Below are positions 13,001-28,000 of a stretch of 64,000 nt of DNA, piece by piece; the stretch's first letter is position 1; the number at the start of each line of letters is the position of its first letter. A program made the position numbers and the translations under genes. Below the pieces are notes generated by a model. The model was not told where the DNA came from and did no database searches. It saw nothing but the letters and a program-made list of their open reading frames with translations. Origin of the DNA: Romanomermis culicivorax (Eukaryota; Nematoda; Enoplea; Mermithida; Mermithidae); assembly GCA_963922205.1 (NCBI GenBank), contig CAWUHX010000291.1:1-64000 (forward strand), read 5' to 3'.

Positions 13001-16000
13001 TCGGCGACAGTCGTCGACTGTGGTAAAAAAGGAAACTCCAAAGAAAATTTAGGTAGTGTCGTGCAATTTGAGCAGCAACGCCTGCAGCAATGCGAAGTAG
13101 AGCAGTTCGGCAAGGGAAGTATAAACAGCTCAAAGCGACAGAAAGTGGCGCAAGGCAATGCAGCATTGTGTTGCTGGGAGCAGTGTGACGTCGAGTGGCG
13201 CAGTGTTGTGCAGAGCAGCAATGAGCTTCCTGTCATGGAGTGGCACAGTGGTGTGTAGTGCGCTGCCAGGTGGTGAAGCATAGCGACACCTTAACTTTAC
13301 TTCGCATACTTCAGATCCCTCACGATTGGCTCAAAAATCGATTCCTTTACCCATGGCAACTTCAACTTTGCGATATCAACCGGAACCAGGATTTTTGTCG
13401 CAGTACGCCAATTATCTCAATGAACAGTTCTTAAATCGACCCTTAGACGACGCTAACGTTTGGAATTCGACAGCTGCTGCTGCCGGCATTCAATCTTCTA
13501 CTTCGGCCTATGGACCGTCACAAAACATGCCACCAAATTATGACGCCAGCTTGACGCCTAACATAAGGAATTATCCAATGCCACCGATTCAAACTACGCA
13601 GTGCAGATATCCGCAAGAAACGGGATTGGGTAGCAATGGTCTGACGTCGTATCAAAGTTTGGGGCCGTCATCTACTTTGTCGAGGCTTTCATCTGGGTGA
13701 TTATTATATAATTACAGCCTACTGTAATAGCCTTCCATTTCTCAAATCATATGCTCAATGCTAATGTGTCAGAAAATATGCGCTCGAACCGACAACCTTG
13801 TTCATTAGGGAGAGGTGCGCTACCAACTGAGCCACGATTGGATAAACGTGGAGGTGTGCAGCCTGACCATGTGATGAATAGATGTACCAGACAACACTTT
13901 TCTCATCATTGGAGAAGGAAAGGGTCCTAAATGAATCGTAATTGCAGACAGATAAATGTCCGAAAGTGGTTCTATTGTATGTCGATTAAGCTGCCATGTA
14001 ATTTCGGCCCCTGAATCGATTCAACGAAAATTAATTTATATGGAGTGTCTTTTCAGCTACCGCGTTATTTCGGTCAACTATATCATTCTCCTGTTGGTCG
14101 ATTTAATCACTCCAAATACACATAAATCGTAAAAATTTAAAACGTCCCGAATAAGGAGCAAAATAAATGCTCTTACTTATAGCATCAAGGAAATGCTGCA
14201 AAAATGAGTGTTATGAAATTAATCAGAAAGGAGGTGCTGAATGATGATCACTACAAAAAAATTGATAGTGGTATGTGCATGACTCTCTAGAAATGTAAAT
14301 TTCTTTTTCATAAACATGTATTCTGATTTTTTTCATGAATTTCGAAGAGTTGAGGAGAACATAGAGGACCATATCATTCTGATGGCATGTACGTGACGTT
14401 TCTCTTTGAATTTCTATGTTTCTATTCAAATTTTTTTTTCTATATTTTTCTATTTTCTATTCAAATATGAAAAAATATGTGAGTAATAGAGTACAATTTG
14501 GCTGATTAAAAAATTGGCCGAATCGAGGCAGTATATGAGTAGAGCAAGTAAAAACTTCGTTGAAAAATCAACACAGATGACTAAAACGAATGGGTCTTTA
14601 GTGTTTTGGCTAAAATGACATGGTGGCTGAATTATGACACAGTCGAAACGAACAGTGATGGAACCACTGTAGACCTGAGTTGCATCGCGGCCAGGGCCAC
14701 GGCGGCCGTGACCAATCAGACTACGCCACTGAAAATTGGCGTCAAATATGATTGGTTGCTTGTCACGAGTATGAAATTTGATTGATCATGGCAGCCGTGG
14801 TCGTACGGTGAAAAGGGTGGTTGAAATGGTAGTAAGCGTGTTAGGATCCGGCTGAATGATGAACAACCAGTGGACTATTATAACGTGTTGTATAAGGTAA
14901 TTTAAGTTAAGGGTTAAGGCCGCATTGGTCCTTTCTGTCTTGTCTGCCTACCGCTCCAACAGATAACCACTAATATCGGCTGGAGACTGAGCTGGAGGAG
15001 TGGTACTGGCCATAACGCTGGTGCTTCTTATGGCCTCCTGGCAACAGAGGCATGAAGACAACAACAGAAAACTTACTTACAACGGAAAAGCCTGACTAAA
15101 CCTAGCCTGACAAAGTAACACACTTTCAGAAGACGAAAAAACGCTCTGTATTTGTATTCGCAAAAACTTGATCGCAAAAACTTTCCAAAACTCATGGCGT
15201 TCCCGTACTGGACGGCCGGTGTTAAGAGCGAAGAATAAAAATGCCGAAAAGGGAACAGACAATAATAATCATAAAATCTATTATCATTCTCCTGAATTCG
15301 TTAAACGTTATAAAACAGTAAATGATAAAACGCCGAATGTTAATAAATATTCGAAAGTGATAAAACGGTAAACAAGCAACAACAAACACTTGGAGGATTT
15401 ATCACTGTGGCCCTTGGCTCCTAAAGCACCATTGAAGCCTTGTCCTTGTTCATATACATGAACTTTGTACCCCAGGTGGTCGGTCTCCCCGTACGAACGG
15501 CGCTTGATGAACACTTACAATTACGACCTTCTGCCCCAGTCGCGGAGCAACGCTCCTGTTTCTCCCTACCCTTATCAATATAGCAGATATAACGTTTCTT
15601 CCTCGGCTCCAACCCTCTTGCCCGATGTGGGCTACAACAGCCTAACTCAACAATATCCTCCATCTGGATCTTACCAACAACAACAGCATCAGCAATACCA
15701 GGACGCAGAAATGCGGCGCCGAAATGGTAGCAGTTACGGCGGCCGGCCTTTATCGTCGGGACCATTGAATCTAGGGCGTCACGATTATGCTGGACCTACA
15801 GGTAAATTCCACGAATTAAGGCCAAGTGAATGTGAATATACGTGCCCTGGTCTTTCAGACATAAACGATTTGTATAGACGGACCGGCTCCGCTCCTTTGC
15901 AGCAGTCCGTGGACTACCAAAATGTTGCTCAATATCAAATGCAGAGTGCCCAATCGAAAGGTCAGCTGAATCAGCATGTAAGCTGTGCGTCTTTGAATTA

Positions 16001-19000
16001 TAGAGAGAAACACTCGAACTTCACACCGTAGTTAGAAGGACACTTGAGCCTTAGCGTAGAATAGTCTGCACAGTGAGGACTAATTCTCATATTTATACTG
16101 AAAGTGCCATACATGCATCGCCATAGAGAGATTTTGGGGTTTTGACCACTCAAGAAGTGATGAACTGGACTGAGCTAGCCTACGCCTTGTACAGAGTGAG
16201 CCAAAAAAGACGACCAGTGCTGACTTTCATAACTTTCGAATCATTGTATCTTTTTTAATGCAGGTTGCCGCATTAGAATCCTATATTTGTCTTTGTTGTA
16301 AAGGTCAAGTTTTATGCTCCTAGCTTTTATGGTTTTTATATAAACAGAAATTTCGTGAAAGTGGTCATTTTTCAAAAAGTAAAAGTTGTGGAATCAAAGT
16401 AAAAGTTGTCCTACTGTGAAAAAAGTTTTGTAAAATTGTTTACACACAGCAATATTTTAAAAATCACCCAGATTTGTAATTTAGACGTAATTAAAATTCA
16501 TCAGTTTCTTGTTTCAATATGAGTTTCAATATGTTTCGTCAAAATCAGAAAAAAATTATTTGCAAAAAAGTCGATGTTTAGTATTTTTAATTCCAGTCAG
16601 TCAATATTCTAGCAATCTGACTGCAACTTTGCACTTTTTATGCCAGATATTCTGCCTATTGATGGCAGCAAACCCCATTAAAAAATCTTTATTCATTCGA
16701 AAGCAATGAAAGTCAGCACCGGTCGCCTTTTTTTGGCTTACCCTACATATTTTTCTATTTTTCGCAATATTTTTGCTTGGCGAATAAAATTATTATTAAA
16801 TTTTGCATCAACCGATTGTGGTCTATTAAAAATATAATATAAATTAGTGTTTCTTCGTTTTTTAACCAGTTATGAGCAGACGTGCACGGCAAGAACTTTC
16901 CAAGGGGAAGGGTCCTTTGACTTTTTATCCATGGAGTAGGAGGGTGGGCGCGCAAAAAAAACAAAAAAAAACTTTTGCAAGCTTGTTTTTCATACAAGAT
17001 ATGCACAAAAAGCATCAAAAAGCTGTCTTGGAAAAACTTCGGGGGGTGTTTGACGGTTTTTTTTGGGCCAGGGGGTTTGGCCAGGGTCCCAGGTAAGAGG
17101 GTTTACCCCCCTATCCCCCACTATGTGCATGTATGGTTATGAGCGGTTAAAATTTTCTGGTCTTATCCAGATTTTCGTTGCTGCTGATTTGTAGTGGCAT
17201 ACAGCTTTTGAGACTTTTGTGGATTAAAACAGCTCAATGGAACAGCGTTTATGATGTAGAAGCTTATTTGTCTCGGGTTTGAGGATTTCCGATGCCCTCA
17301 ACCCGTACCTTTAGGACACCGGGTCTTATTTAGGAGAAACTGAAACCGTAGATTTCCGAAGGTAAATTAAATTATAAGTTTCGCTTAAAATGTGATGAAT
17401 GCCTGCAAGAGACACGTGTTTGGACTATTCATTCTTAATTCATTTTATTAATTTATTTGATTTGTTTTATTCACGTGTATTTGATTTATTATGTTCTATA
17501 CAGTAAAGTAAAGAACAGTGGTTTCCTTCTGCATGCGATAAATTCCCACGCTTAAAACTTTCACTTGAGAACTACTTGAAAAGCACATGTCCAGGATGAA
17601 ATGGCTGCAACTGCTAAAAATTTGTTCGGTTTCCTCCGGAATTCAAATGCTTGCACGTTTCATGAATAAGAAATCTGGGCCTACAGTAAACTTGTAAATC
17701 TGCATTTATATCGAATTCAAGATTATTGGCCAAACTTCGACGCCTCGTTGTACGTGGCAAGAAGGCCGCCCTATCATCACATCAGATCCGATGCGAATTC
17801 CGGGGGCGGCTCCCAACATAGGAGGCCCTATTGACTTACAAAGTCAACAGCCGCTATCTTATAATGTACATAACGTCGGCAGTTATAGTAGAAATAATTT
17901 ACCTTCAAGTGCTAACGCTCGTTTCCAAATGAATCAACCTAACCGTGGTGCTATAAAACGAATTTTATTGTCCAGGGATCCGAAAGACAAATATTCGAAA
18001 GGCAAGTAAACAACTTTGACCTCACCTCGAAAGTATTTGACGTTACACAGATATGCGTTTGACCTCACCGAAGCAGTAACTTTTCAGAGCAACCGGAAAT
18101 TTTTTGGTCCAAAATGTTGCAAATTGGGCATCATTCGATAAATCCTGCTGAGGTCTATCCAAAAACATGATTTAAGACACAATGTCTGATAGAAGTGTTT
18201 GGAAATTAAAAATTAAAGTGGCCCTCAAAAATTGCTGTTGGGGGTAATTTTATGCGCTGATAACAGCTGAGATAAGCATTCGAGCTGACAAAAAATTCAT
18301 TGAGCTATAGTATGACAAGTTTGCAACTTTATCATATTTTGTCTGGAAAAGCTCTTTTAACATTACTCTGTGCTGGGCGGGCATCAATTGAACTAGCTGT
18401 GCTAAAATTAGGCTCTAGAAGTATTATGATTTTTCTTCCATCTGATAAACTAATTAACACTTGAAGCCGAATGGTTTATGTTTTATTCGCCAACAAAGTT
18501 TAATTTTCTTGATTTCTGATCAACAAAGTTCGCAGAATTCTTTAAGCTGTAGCTCAAGTTGCGGGTAGCCGAGCCTGAAACTTCTCTTATACATAGTCCT
18601 TAATGGGACCTTAATCTGCCATAACATCGTCTAGAACATTTGCACGACAACATAACACAGACATTAATGTGATGATATATGTTTGAGGCACTCTGTGTGC
18701 TATATTGATCTACGACAGATCTATCTGTTGACTAAATATTAGAGTAAATAAGTGAATTTAGTTTCTTATGGTATTTTATTGTTCTTTTTGATGATGCATA
18801 AATTGCTCAAACACGTTAAATTAACGTTTTATATGTTTTCAAATCTAACTTTTTCATTTCGCGGCATAACAAAAATTGTACTTACTTTTTAACTGGTGCT
18901 CATATAATGGTGGGCGAGTTTTTAATTTTGTCAATTTGCAGTCGTGTCACATTTAAAGGATTATATGCGCCATAAATACGATACAGAACCTTCGAAAAGA

Positions 19001-22000
19001 CAAAAAACCACAGACATTTATACGCATGAATAAATGTTAGATGCCCACACTTCATTTTTGACTCCCCAATGTGATGGTCGACCCTATCAGAAATTGTGTC
19101 TTAAAATGCTGAATGTTGTCATATCCTGCAAACTTCAACGAAACAAATTCTATAGTACATAAAAGTCGTGTATAAAAATGATTCATAAGATCAGGGCCGT
19201 GCGCAGGATTTTTTCATGGGGGGGGGCGGACTAGATTTTTTCACTGAATAGCCCCAAAAATGTTGATCTTACACGGATATACTGTGTGCATCATCGTTTT
19301 TTTTCCTCGAAGATTTTTTCCACATGAGAACCGGAACCACAATTTTTTTCCACATTTTTAAAAACGCTTATAATGTGGCTACGGTTGCTTTTTTATGCAT
19401 TTTAGGAGCATACCCCAGCATTTTGTTGTAGTCAGAAACCTGCAAAAATGAGGAAAAAAATTGAGAAAGTTCTGGTTATGTTAGTCAAAATGAGCTCATG
19501 AAGAATATATTGGTGTTCTATAGAATGGTCCGGCGCGGAGCGCCGGAAAAATTTTTTGATTTTTGTATTCTAAAACGCTGAAAAATAAATCTCTCCAACA
19601 GATAATTCGTGAACAAATGTTTTGAAATCGCGTTCTAGAGTAATGTCTTCAATTTCCACCTTCAATAAACGCAAAAGTTCAGATTGCAAACGTTTAAAAA
19701 ATTCCAATCATCGAGGGAAAAAATTGAGAGACATGATGAAAAATCTCTATTTTCGGCGACATAATTGACTGTAAACGATTAGAAAATGAAACGATCTAAC
19801 TTGATTGATAGAAACTGTTGAGCATTAATTAGTAAGTCGAAGTAGATATGCTAACGGCCGCGCCTGATAGAATATAGTTATAATTATACCCATGACCGGC
19901 GCGACGCGCCGGAAAATTTTGAGATTTTGACCTTTTAAAGTCCACCAAAACGCATCTTTTCGTTTTAGAGTTACTGCCTCAATGGGGGGGGGGGCGGCCG
20001 CCCCCCCCCGCCCCCCCTTGCGCACGGCTATGCATAAGATACTACCTATTGTGACAATTTAAAATTTACACGCGTTTCCTTGCTACGGAATTTAGGTGGT
20101 GGATTAGGTATGAAAATTATCGGCGGCAAAATTTCACCGACGGGCGAACTAGTCGCCTACGTGGCGCGTATTTACAACCAAGGGCTGATCGGAACTTTGG
20201 AAGAAGTCAGAGAAGGTGAAGAGAATAGAATTTCCCATAATAATATGAGAAAAACCTGGAAACATAGATGCTAGAGTACACATGATATGGCGCAGCTCAC
20301 GTTACATCACTTTTCATAGGCCTTGTTTATAATCTGAACTAGGATCCTTTTCTAATCGTCGGCCTGGAAACTTTACAGAAAATATTGTGGTATTCTATCA
20401 CGACTTATCAAGTGCATATTTTGACAGCTATTGCTGAAGAAAGATTTTTCGTCTTTCGTCACCCTTGTGCTAATTTTAGTATAAACAAGAACTTTGGCCA
20501 AAAAACATTGGTTTAACATTACACAGCGTGTTATAGTATTTATAATTTCGTGCTTCATGTTTCTATGGTTGCCAAATGTGCCTCCTACTTGTACATCATT
20601 GTGAAAACCGCAATTTGTTGAATTGGGAAAAACCCCAAATGCGTCCTCGGAATACAGATTGCGCCTGAATTTTTTGGTGCAGTTATGGTAATTTAAGTGT
20701 GAACAGAACTTATGTGGAAGAATTTCATAAATCACCCGAAATATGGAATACATGATTTTAAAATCAAATTTCAGAGTTGACTAATGTCGAACATGCCAGG
20801 TGAAGTCTGTATTTTAGCAGAATGCTTAGAGGTATTGACCCCAGCAAACTCGATCAGCCCCCAGCAACGCTCGAGAAGACAATAGAGGAAAATGGTCTGG
20901 AGAAAAGAGAAACTCTTCATAAAAATGAAAATGATGCCGTTGTTTAACGATTTTTCTAAACAAAGTAAACATGACACCATAGAAGTAGCATTAAAACTGT
21001 AAAAAATGCTGACTAAGCAAACAGTTTCACATATTTAACTAATACAGGTTCAAGAATATGCAGCTTGGATGTTAGAAAACCTTCCTTTTTGTTATCAAGA
21101 AAGAAACAAAATTTATTTTACTACTGTCCTAGCCGACCCAGCAAAACCACTTTCCTAGCCGACCCAGCAAAATTTCTATGCTGTATTATATCAAAAATGT
21201 GAGCTAATATTGGACAAAACGATTAGAATGAACAAAAAATTTTTCTAGGCGATCAAATTCTGGAATGGAATGGTATACCATTGACCGGCAAAACGTACGA
21301 AGAAGTGCAGGCCATAATTAACGAATCGTACGGTGAAATCGAAATCATAATCAATAGGTACAATGTTTTTTGTATGTGACGTCTACAGTCTAACATATAT
21401 GTGGTCCCTTAGTCTGTTTTTCTTGAAATGCTTTTAAACAATAACGTCAGTTGATTGTCATACTTTTGGAGTTTTCCGCTAAACTATGTAGCACATAGGA
21501 CAAAAGGTTTGTGACCTACTCAAATTAACTTTAAGAAGTCTTTGAGAAAAATTTGTGTCTTGAAAGCGTTGTGTAAAGGCTTTCGATGAAAACGCTTATT
21601 TTTGTTACTTTTTCCATTAACAAACATTTCATAAAAAGCACACTATAACAAACATGACTTTTTTACACAGAAAATTTTTCAAATTGCATTCTATTTAATA
21701 CTTGAAAAATGTGATGTCCGATTTCACAAAAAATTACTAGATTCACTCTAAAAGTCAATAAATGTTTATTGTAGTTTCGTGACTGTAAAATACACGAAAA
21801 AAAGATTCGACATGCGCACGCAAGTACTTCAACTGAATGATACGGTAGTCATGAAAAATAATCGAAAACGTTTTTTGGGGCAGTCATGTCTATTTTTTAC
21901 CGTGAATTTTCGTATTGTTTAGTGTACAGACCTGAGGAGAGATTTTTACGATACCATGCGTCAAACTAGGCGCTTTCTACTTTCAGCGACGCCAATCTTC

Positions 22001-25000
22001 AGCGGAATCAATCGACGTCCAATCCAGCCGTCATCCCCACAGCTGATAGTGGATACGGTAAGTAGTCGGAAAATGATAAATTCAAAAAACGTGGAGAGGT
22101 GTAAAGGTTTCGAACAATTTCATTGCAGTGGATACACAGTGAGCTGTGTTGCAGGTTACAATTTACTGTAGAAAACTGTCGGAGGAGCCATGTGAAAATT
22201 TGGACTAATTACATGACCCTATTTACAGTAAAAAGTTGGAGGATGGAAGAAGATCAGAAAAACTTGACAAGTATATTTTTGGTCTTCATCCTAATTTACT
22301 TTAGCTTGCTGTAATTAGAGCGATACCAAATTCCGAAAATTTCCATGACACAGTGAACAGGGTGAGTAGTCATGGTAGATTCGAACACAGTGTGGAAGGA
22401 GTTCTTCTGTTTTCACCACAACTTACTGTGAGCCATGTGAAAATTACGACCAATGTCATAATCTTGGATACGGTAAGCAGTTGAAGGATGGAAGATTCGC
22501 AAAATTTGAAACAGTTGCTCTTGGTTTTCATCCTAATTTATTTAGCTAATCGTGCAGAGCAATTCCACGGTAGTGGATACGGTAAACAATCAACTGATAG
22601 AAGATTGGAAAACTTTAGAATGACCTACTGGTTTTCAGCCTAATTTAATAACTTTTATCGGAATGATGTAAAAATTCCTATCAATGTCTTGATTTTTGGA
22701 TACGGTATGCATGTGAAAGATTTAACATTGTAAAAATAAAGTACCGGCGTTTTTTGGATTTTCAAAATTACATGCAGTTTATTGTCACTGGAGCGATGTT
22801 AAAATCTCGACCAATATCATGAAATTTCAAATACCGTAAGCAGTGTGAGGATGGCAGATCGAAAATTTTGAGGAAGTTTTTTTCGGTTATGTTTGTAGTT
22901 AACTGTAGCTTCCATTAAAAATTTACATCAATTTCATGATCTGTGCTTCAAAATTTCAGTTTCGACCGGATTATTGGACGGTAAAGCATCGCCCTGTTTT
23001 AGTTCCACGCCACCGCAGCAGGTCGGTCTGCAGTCCCTGTTGCTCAAACAGCAGCAACAACAGCAGCGACTGCAAAGCCAGGTAGCATCAGCCAGTCGAG
23101 CACGCCGCCGGGCATGGCAATAATTATAGTTATTTACTTCTCTATCCACACCGGCCGAACACCCTGTTGCCTATTCATTGTGCTATCTTTTACCCCAGCA
23201 TGCCATTCTCGTGTGACTTTGATGATTGATTGATTGATTGATTGATTGACGTGACACTTTTCCCTACTATTCTACAACAAGCAATATACATTTTACGTGT
23301 TTGCTGATGGCGGTCTATATGTCCTAAAATTTATTATGTGACACCTTTGTACCGGCTTGGAACAGAGGTAAGCATCGCTCAAAAAATTTTTTGTTTACAG
23401 TAATATTTTATGACGATGAATTACGATAACACATCGACGTGGAGCAGGAGGGATTAGAGAGTTTTGACTTCATCCAGATGCGACTTTTCAAAACGAGAGG
23501 GAATATTTTCTTCCAAAACGCAACAAATGGAAACCAAATGTACGATCATTTTGACGGAGTTTTCTGAAGTTAAAGTTGGGTAAAAATTTGATTGACCTCC
23601 ATTCAGATTTTTCTGGCCGCCGATATGCCATCACAGATTCAACTTTTGAGTTTTTTACGATTTTCACCTGTTTTCAACTCAAAGTTTTCTACAAGAATAG
23701 GACCATGCTCATCTCATTATCTTTCGAGCCAGGAAGACATGTTGCTAATCCACGGACATGCTGTAGTGAAGTTTCAAGTGGTCAAGAAAATTGTGTCTCA
23801 TTGGTTGAACTTACAGTCACAGTTTACTTAAACTTGGTCGTTTTTCTGCAGTTTCTGACTTATCGTTTTGAAAACACTCTTTGGAACAATGAAGAGTTCA
23901 TCAGAAGTTTATCAGAACCCAATCATGAATGCACATGTAGCGGGTTCGGGGAGCGAAGCCTACTAAGGAGTCCTAAATTTATACTCCTTACTGAACTGCT
24001 GAAAATTCAGGAAAAGATTCCAAAAAAAAGTTTTCTACTAAAATTGGTCCTTTTGAAGAGGACTTTTAAAGCTTTCAATTTTCTCTGCATGATCTTCCTT
24101 CAAGGAAAATTTTGGTCGCGCTTATCGATTCAACTCTGATACATGATCCGTGCAGCTTGTTATCTTAGTTGAATTTACGCTACATTTTGTTGCTGCCGCA
24201 TGTGTCACAGTAAATTTTGATATTTACTGTCATACTGTTGAATCGTATTTCATGTCAGAACAACCGTAGCTCATTTATTATACAGGGTGAGCCAAAAAAG
24301 GCGGCCAGTGCTGACTTTCATAGCTTTCAAATAGATGAAGCTTTTTCGATGCGGCTTGCTGCCATCGATATGTAAAACATCTGGCATAAATACTGCAAAC
24401 TTACAGCCATATTGCTCAGATATTGACTGGCTAGAATCAAAAATACTAAACGTCGAATCATAAGAACCATATAACAGCTGAAAGCTACAAGTGACACGTT
24501 TCAATGGTCAATACTGGTCAATAGCGGAATCGACTTTGCTTTCATTTTGCTTTTTTCCAATTTCAAATCAAAAGCTCTTGATTTTGGCAAAATTTTGCCA
24601 ATATTGAAACAATAAACTTCTGACGTTAAATTATGTGTAAATTACAAATATGGGTGATTTTTAAAGGATTCTTGTGTGTAAACAACATTAAAAAACTTTT
24701 TTCACAATAAGACAATTTTTAGTTGTTGAAGGAAGATTATCACTTTGTCTCTTTTCCGCTTGTGGTCGAGGAACTTTTATTCATGGGCTATAATAATAAC
24801 TAATCAATTTTTTGTGCCGTCATTTCAAAATTAATACTTTATGGTGTCAATTTCTATCTGAACTGTTTGGGTCGTAAGGAATGTTTGATCGCGGACGAAA
24901 GCCTGCATGCCCGTTTTATTTATTTCCCGCACGTGTCTCTATACTCTTCTTTTCGATTAAAAATATAGGGGTTTTTAATGAAATTTGTGTTCAATCTTCA

Positions 25001-28000
25001 ATTGATAAGCATGCGTTTCTGAGCTGTAATATTATTTTTGTGTTATTTTTATTCGTGAACATTCGTCCAAGTTCTTCCAAAAGTAATTCTTATTTAAAAC
25101 ATGTGTGAAAAATAAACTTCAGCATGTTCTAAGGATTTAAATGTTGGGAAAAATTTTTCTTTTTTCAAAAAAACTTCTTTGCTTACATAGTATAGAACAG
25201 TTTTCCTTGAAAAAAAATTTGAATTGGATAATCCTGATTTCGACATTATTACAAAATGAGAGACGTTCAAAAGAATACAGCTTTTCTAACGTTTGACCAG
25301 CGGTGTTAGCATCATCATTGAACCATTGTTCAATTTTTCTTCTCTTTTAACTAGTGCATGCATACATATTCCACGAAATCTGTTGAATAGTGCCCAATAA
25401 TCGAAGTATTGAACAACATATGATTGATATAGTAAACTAATGGTTTTCACGGCTGATAACATTCGAGGTCACCACACAGCACACATGCAGTCTTAATGAA
25501 AACAAATGCATTGGTTTCGTAGAAGAATGGTTTTGAAACTTCTTTGAGTAAAGTCAGTCACCCTACAGTCTGTTTTTTTCAAACTTCATTTTTCTAGAAA
25601 GAGGGTGAAAATTCTGCAAATTTCTGTATACAGGAAAGCCCTCAAAAATGTGGCAGTTAGCAAGCGCCGAGCACTTGCTCTTCAGATCACTATATTGAAC
25701 GAAAGTATTGGTCGCTATCGTCTGCATTTGAATTAAAGTCGACAAAATATGGATTAGACGCTGGATAGCTTGCATATGCAAGAAAATGTTTTTTACGTGA
25801 GATAAGCCTCTTTTTTCTTGTCGAAAGAGGAAGGGAAAATTACAAGCCGTTCGGCAGTCTACTTTTGAGATTCATATTTCCATGTGTCATGTAAATCATA
25901 CTTCATTCAATTTCACTTCGGAGAATTGAAATTCTTGAAACTCTAAACATAAATGCATTCTATTTACAGTCATAATGAACAAAATCGTCTGTAAAACAAA
26001 ATTCCTATTCTTCTATTCAGAGCTTTACGGAAACGATCATCGATTGTCGTTAATGTTGGAATGGAGAAATAAATCAGAATAATTGGAAAGATATTTTTAA
26101 AATTTAGATGTATACTTTTGAAAGAAAATCGGAAAAGTTCTATAGTCTGTTTTTTATGAAACGCTCGTAAACCAGAAAAATGACAAAAATTTACACTGTC
26201 GCCAAAGTCATTTACACCAGGGGCCGGTATTACGATAAAGCTGGAGTTTTAGTTTGAGCTGGAGCTTAAGACCGTCTTCGTTAAGATGGAGCTTAAATCG
26301 CTATTACTGAAAGTTAAGCCGGTGCTGAGCAAGAGAGACGAGTTAAGCTACAGCTTAACTACATTTTTATATCTTTTGTGTGGAAAGTTAAGATGGAACT
26401 TGGTTAAGTTAAGGCCGATGTATAGTAATCCGTAATCCTGATCCTTAATCCTGAGTTCCTGACCCGATAAGGATCAGGAAAGGATAGGACCAGGTAAAGT
26501 CGTCCTTAACGTCCCTAAATTTAAGGATCAGGACGACTACATGACAAATATTTTACAGTAAGATTAGATATTGAGATGCGTAAGTTGTATAAATGAAGAC
26601 GACCAGACAGTAGATTTTATACATTTTATTGATCTTGTACATTATTCTGATATTTTTTTTGTGTTGCACATGTTTACATACATTGTTTTTATGGTGTTTT
26701 TTGTTTATTTGTCATATTTCAATCCCCCCTTAATTAATTTTTTTAATTTTAAATTTTTCAATTTTTTAATTTTTCAATTTTTTAATTTTTTAATTTAAAA
26801 TTTTAAGTTTTGAATTTCATATTTTTAAAAAATTTCTTAATTTGAAATTTTAAAATTTTTGGTTTTAAATTTTATATTTTTTAAAAATTTATTTATTTGA
26901 AATTGAAAAATTTTTTGGTTTTAAATTTTTAAACTGAATTTTTAAATTTTGAATTTTTAAATTCAAAATTTTTAAATTCAAAATTTTTAAATTTAAAATT
27001 TTTTAATTCTAAATTTTTCAACCTTAAATACTTTAATTTTAAATATTTTAATTTTAAATATTTCAATTTTAAATATTTTAATTTTAAATATTTTAATTTT
27101 AAATATTTTAATTTTAAATATTTTAATTTTAAATATTTTAATCTTAAATATTTTAATTTTAAATATTTTAATTTTAAATATTTTAATTTTAAATATTTTA
27201 ATTTTAAATATTTTAATTTTAAATTTTTTTAAATTAATAAAGGTTGACATTAAAATTAATTAATTTTTTAGAAAGTTAATTTTTCAATAAATAAAACGCT
27301 GGAATCAATCAACAAAAGCCGCAAATCTGCCGTTTTGTTGTAAACGAACATGACTACAGTATTACAACGCGCTGTAGTTGCAAAGTATTGCACTTGCGTA
27401 AAGTGCGCATATTTCACCGAAAAAATTGAAAAATCTATTTCTTAACTGACTACTCTATCTTATCTGGTAGCGAATTCTTAGTTTTTGCTAATTTCACTTC
27501 ATTTTACATTCCAATTACCGAAAAATGTAACTAGAATTATGCGCAGGCTAAAGCCGTTTCGCATTTGATGAGTATTTACTGTAGCGTGTAGCTTTCCCGA
27601 TCCTTAAAAAGTACGGAAGGCTTGTACTTTGTTCCCGACGTCAGGAAAGCCGATCCTTTCCCGATCAGGAAGACATCGGGAACACCTTTCCTTATCAGGT
27701 CGGGAACGCTATCCCGATCCTGATTTCAGGATTACGGATTGCGTCAGGATCGAAAATTTAGGGAACGAGCTTTCCTGACTCAGGAAAGGCCATTTTTTTA
27801 AGGATCAGGACGACTATACATCGGCCTTTACAGCTCAAGTCGGTATTATTAAGAAGTTAAGCTGCAGCTTAGCAAAGCTGTTGCTGAGCACCAGCTTAAG
27901 TTCCAGCTTGACTTTTTCATATGTTTTGTGTTGGAAGTTAAGCTGCAGCTTAGCAAAACTTAAGTTTACCTTTTTTTAAACTTTTAAGCTTAACTTTTTG

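Larger units (their letters stand above)
10022..13314 (+). other. cla-1: GC-AG intron (scaffold intron 4)
   Basis: The only donor that keeps frame from exon 4 to exon 5 is GG/GCAAGT, the consensus of the rare GC-AG intron class. The acceptor is ACTTCAG at 13314. The codon split is G+AT (aspartate). The intron holds a tRNA-like SINE head, a GCGCA foldback element and a palindrome cluster. Confidence 0.65.

Noticed and set aside
13061-13258. 65-codon frame directly before exon 5 as an alternative exon
   Set aside because: Ends in a stop before the exon 5 acceptor, has no donor, and is GCAG-rich low-complexity sequence.
23576-24139. 187-codon open frame in intron 11
   Set aside because: Longest chance frame here, but it has no acceptor or donor fit, and phase continuity between exons 11 and 12 does not need it.
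26993-27250. Minus-strand frame of IFKIK repeats
   Set aside because: Produced by a 15-bp AT minisatellite whose period is a multiple of three.
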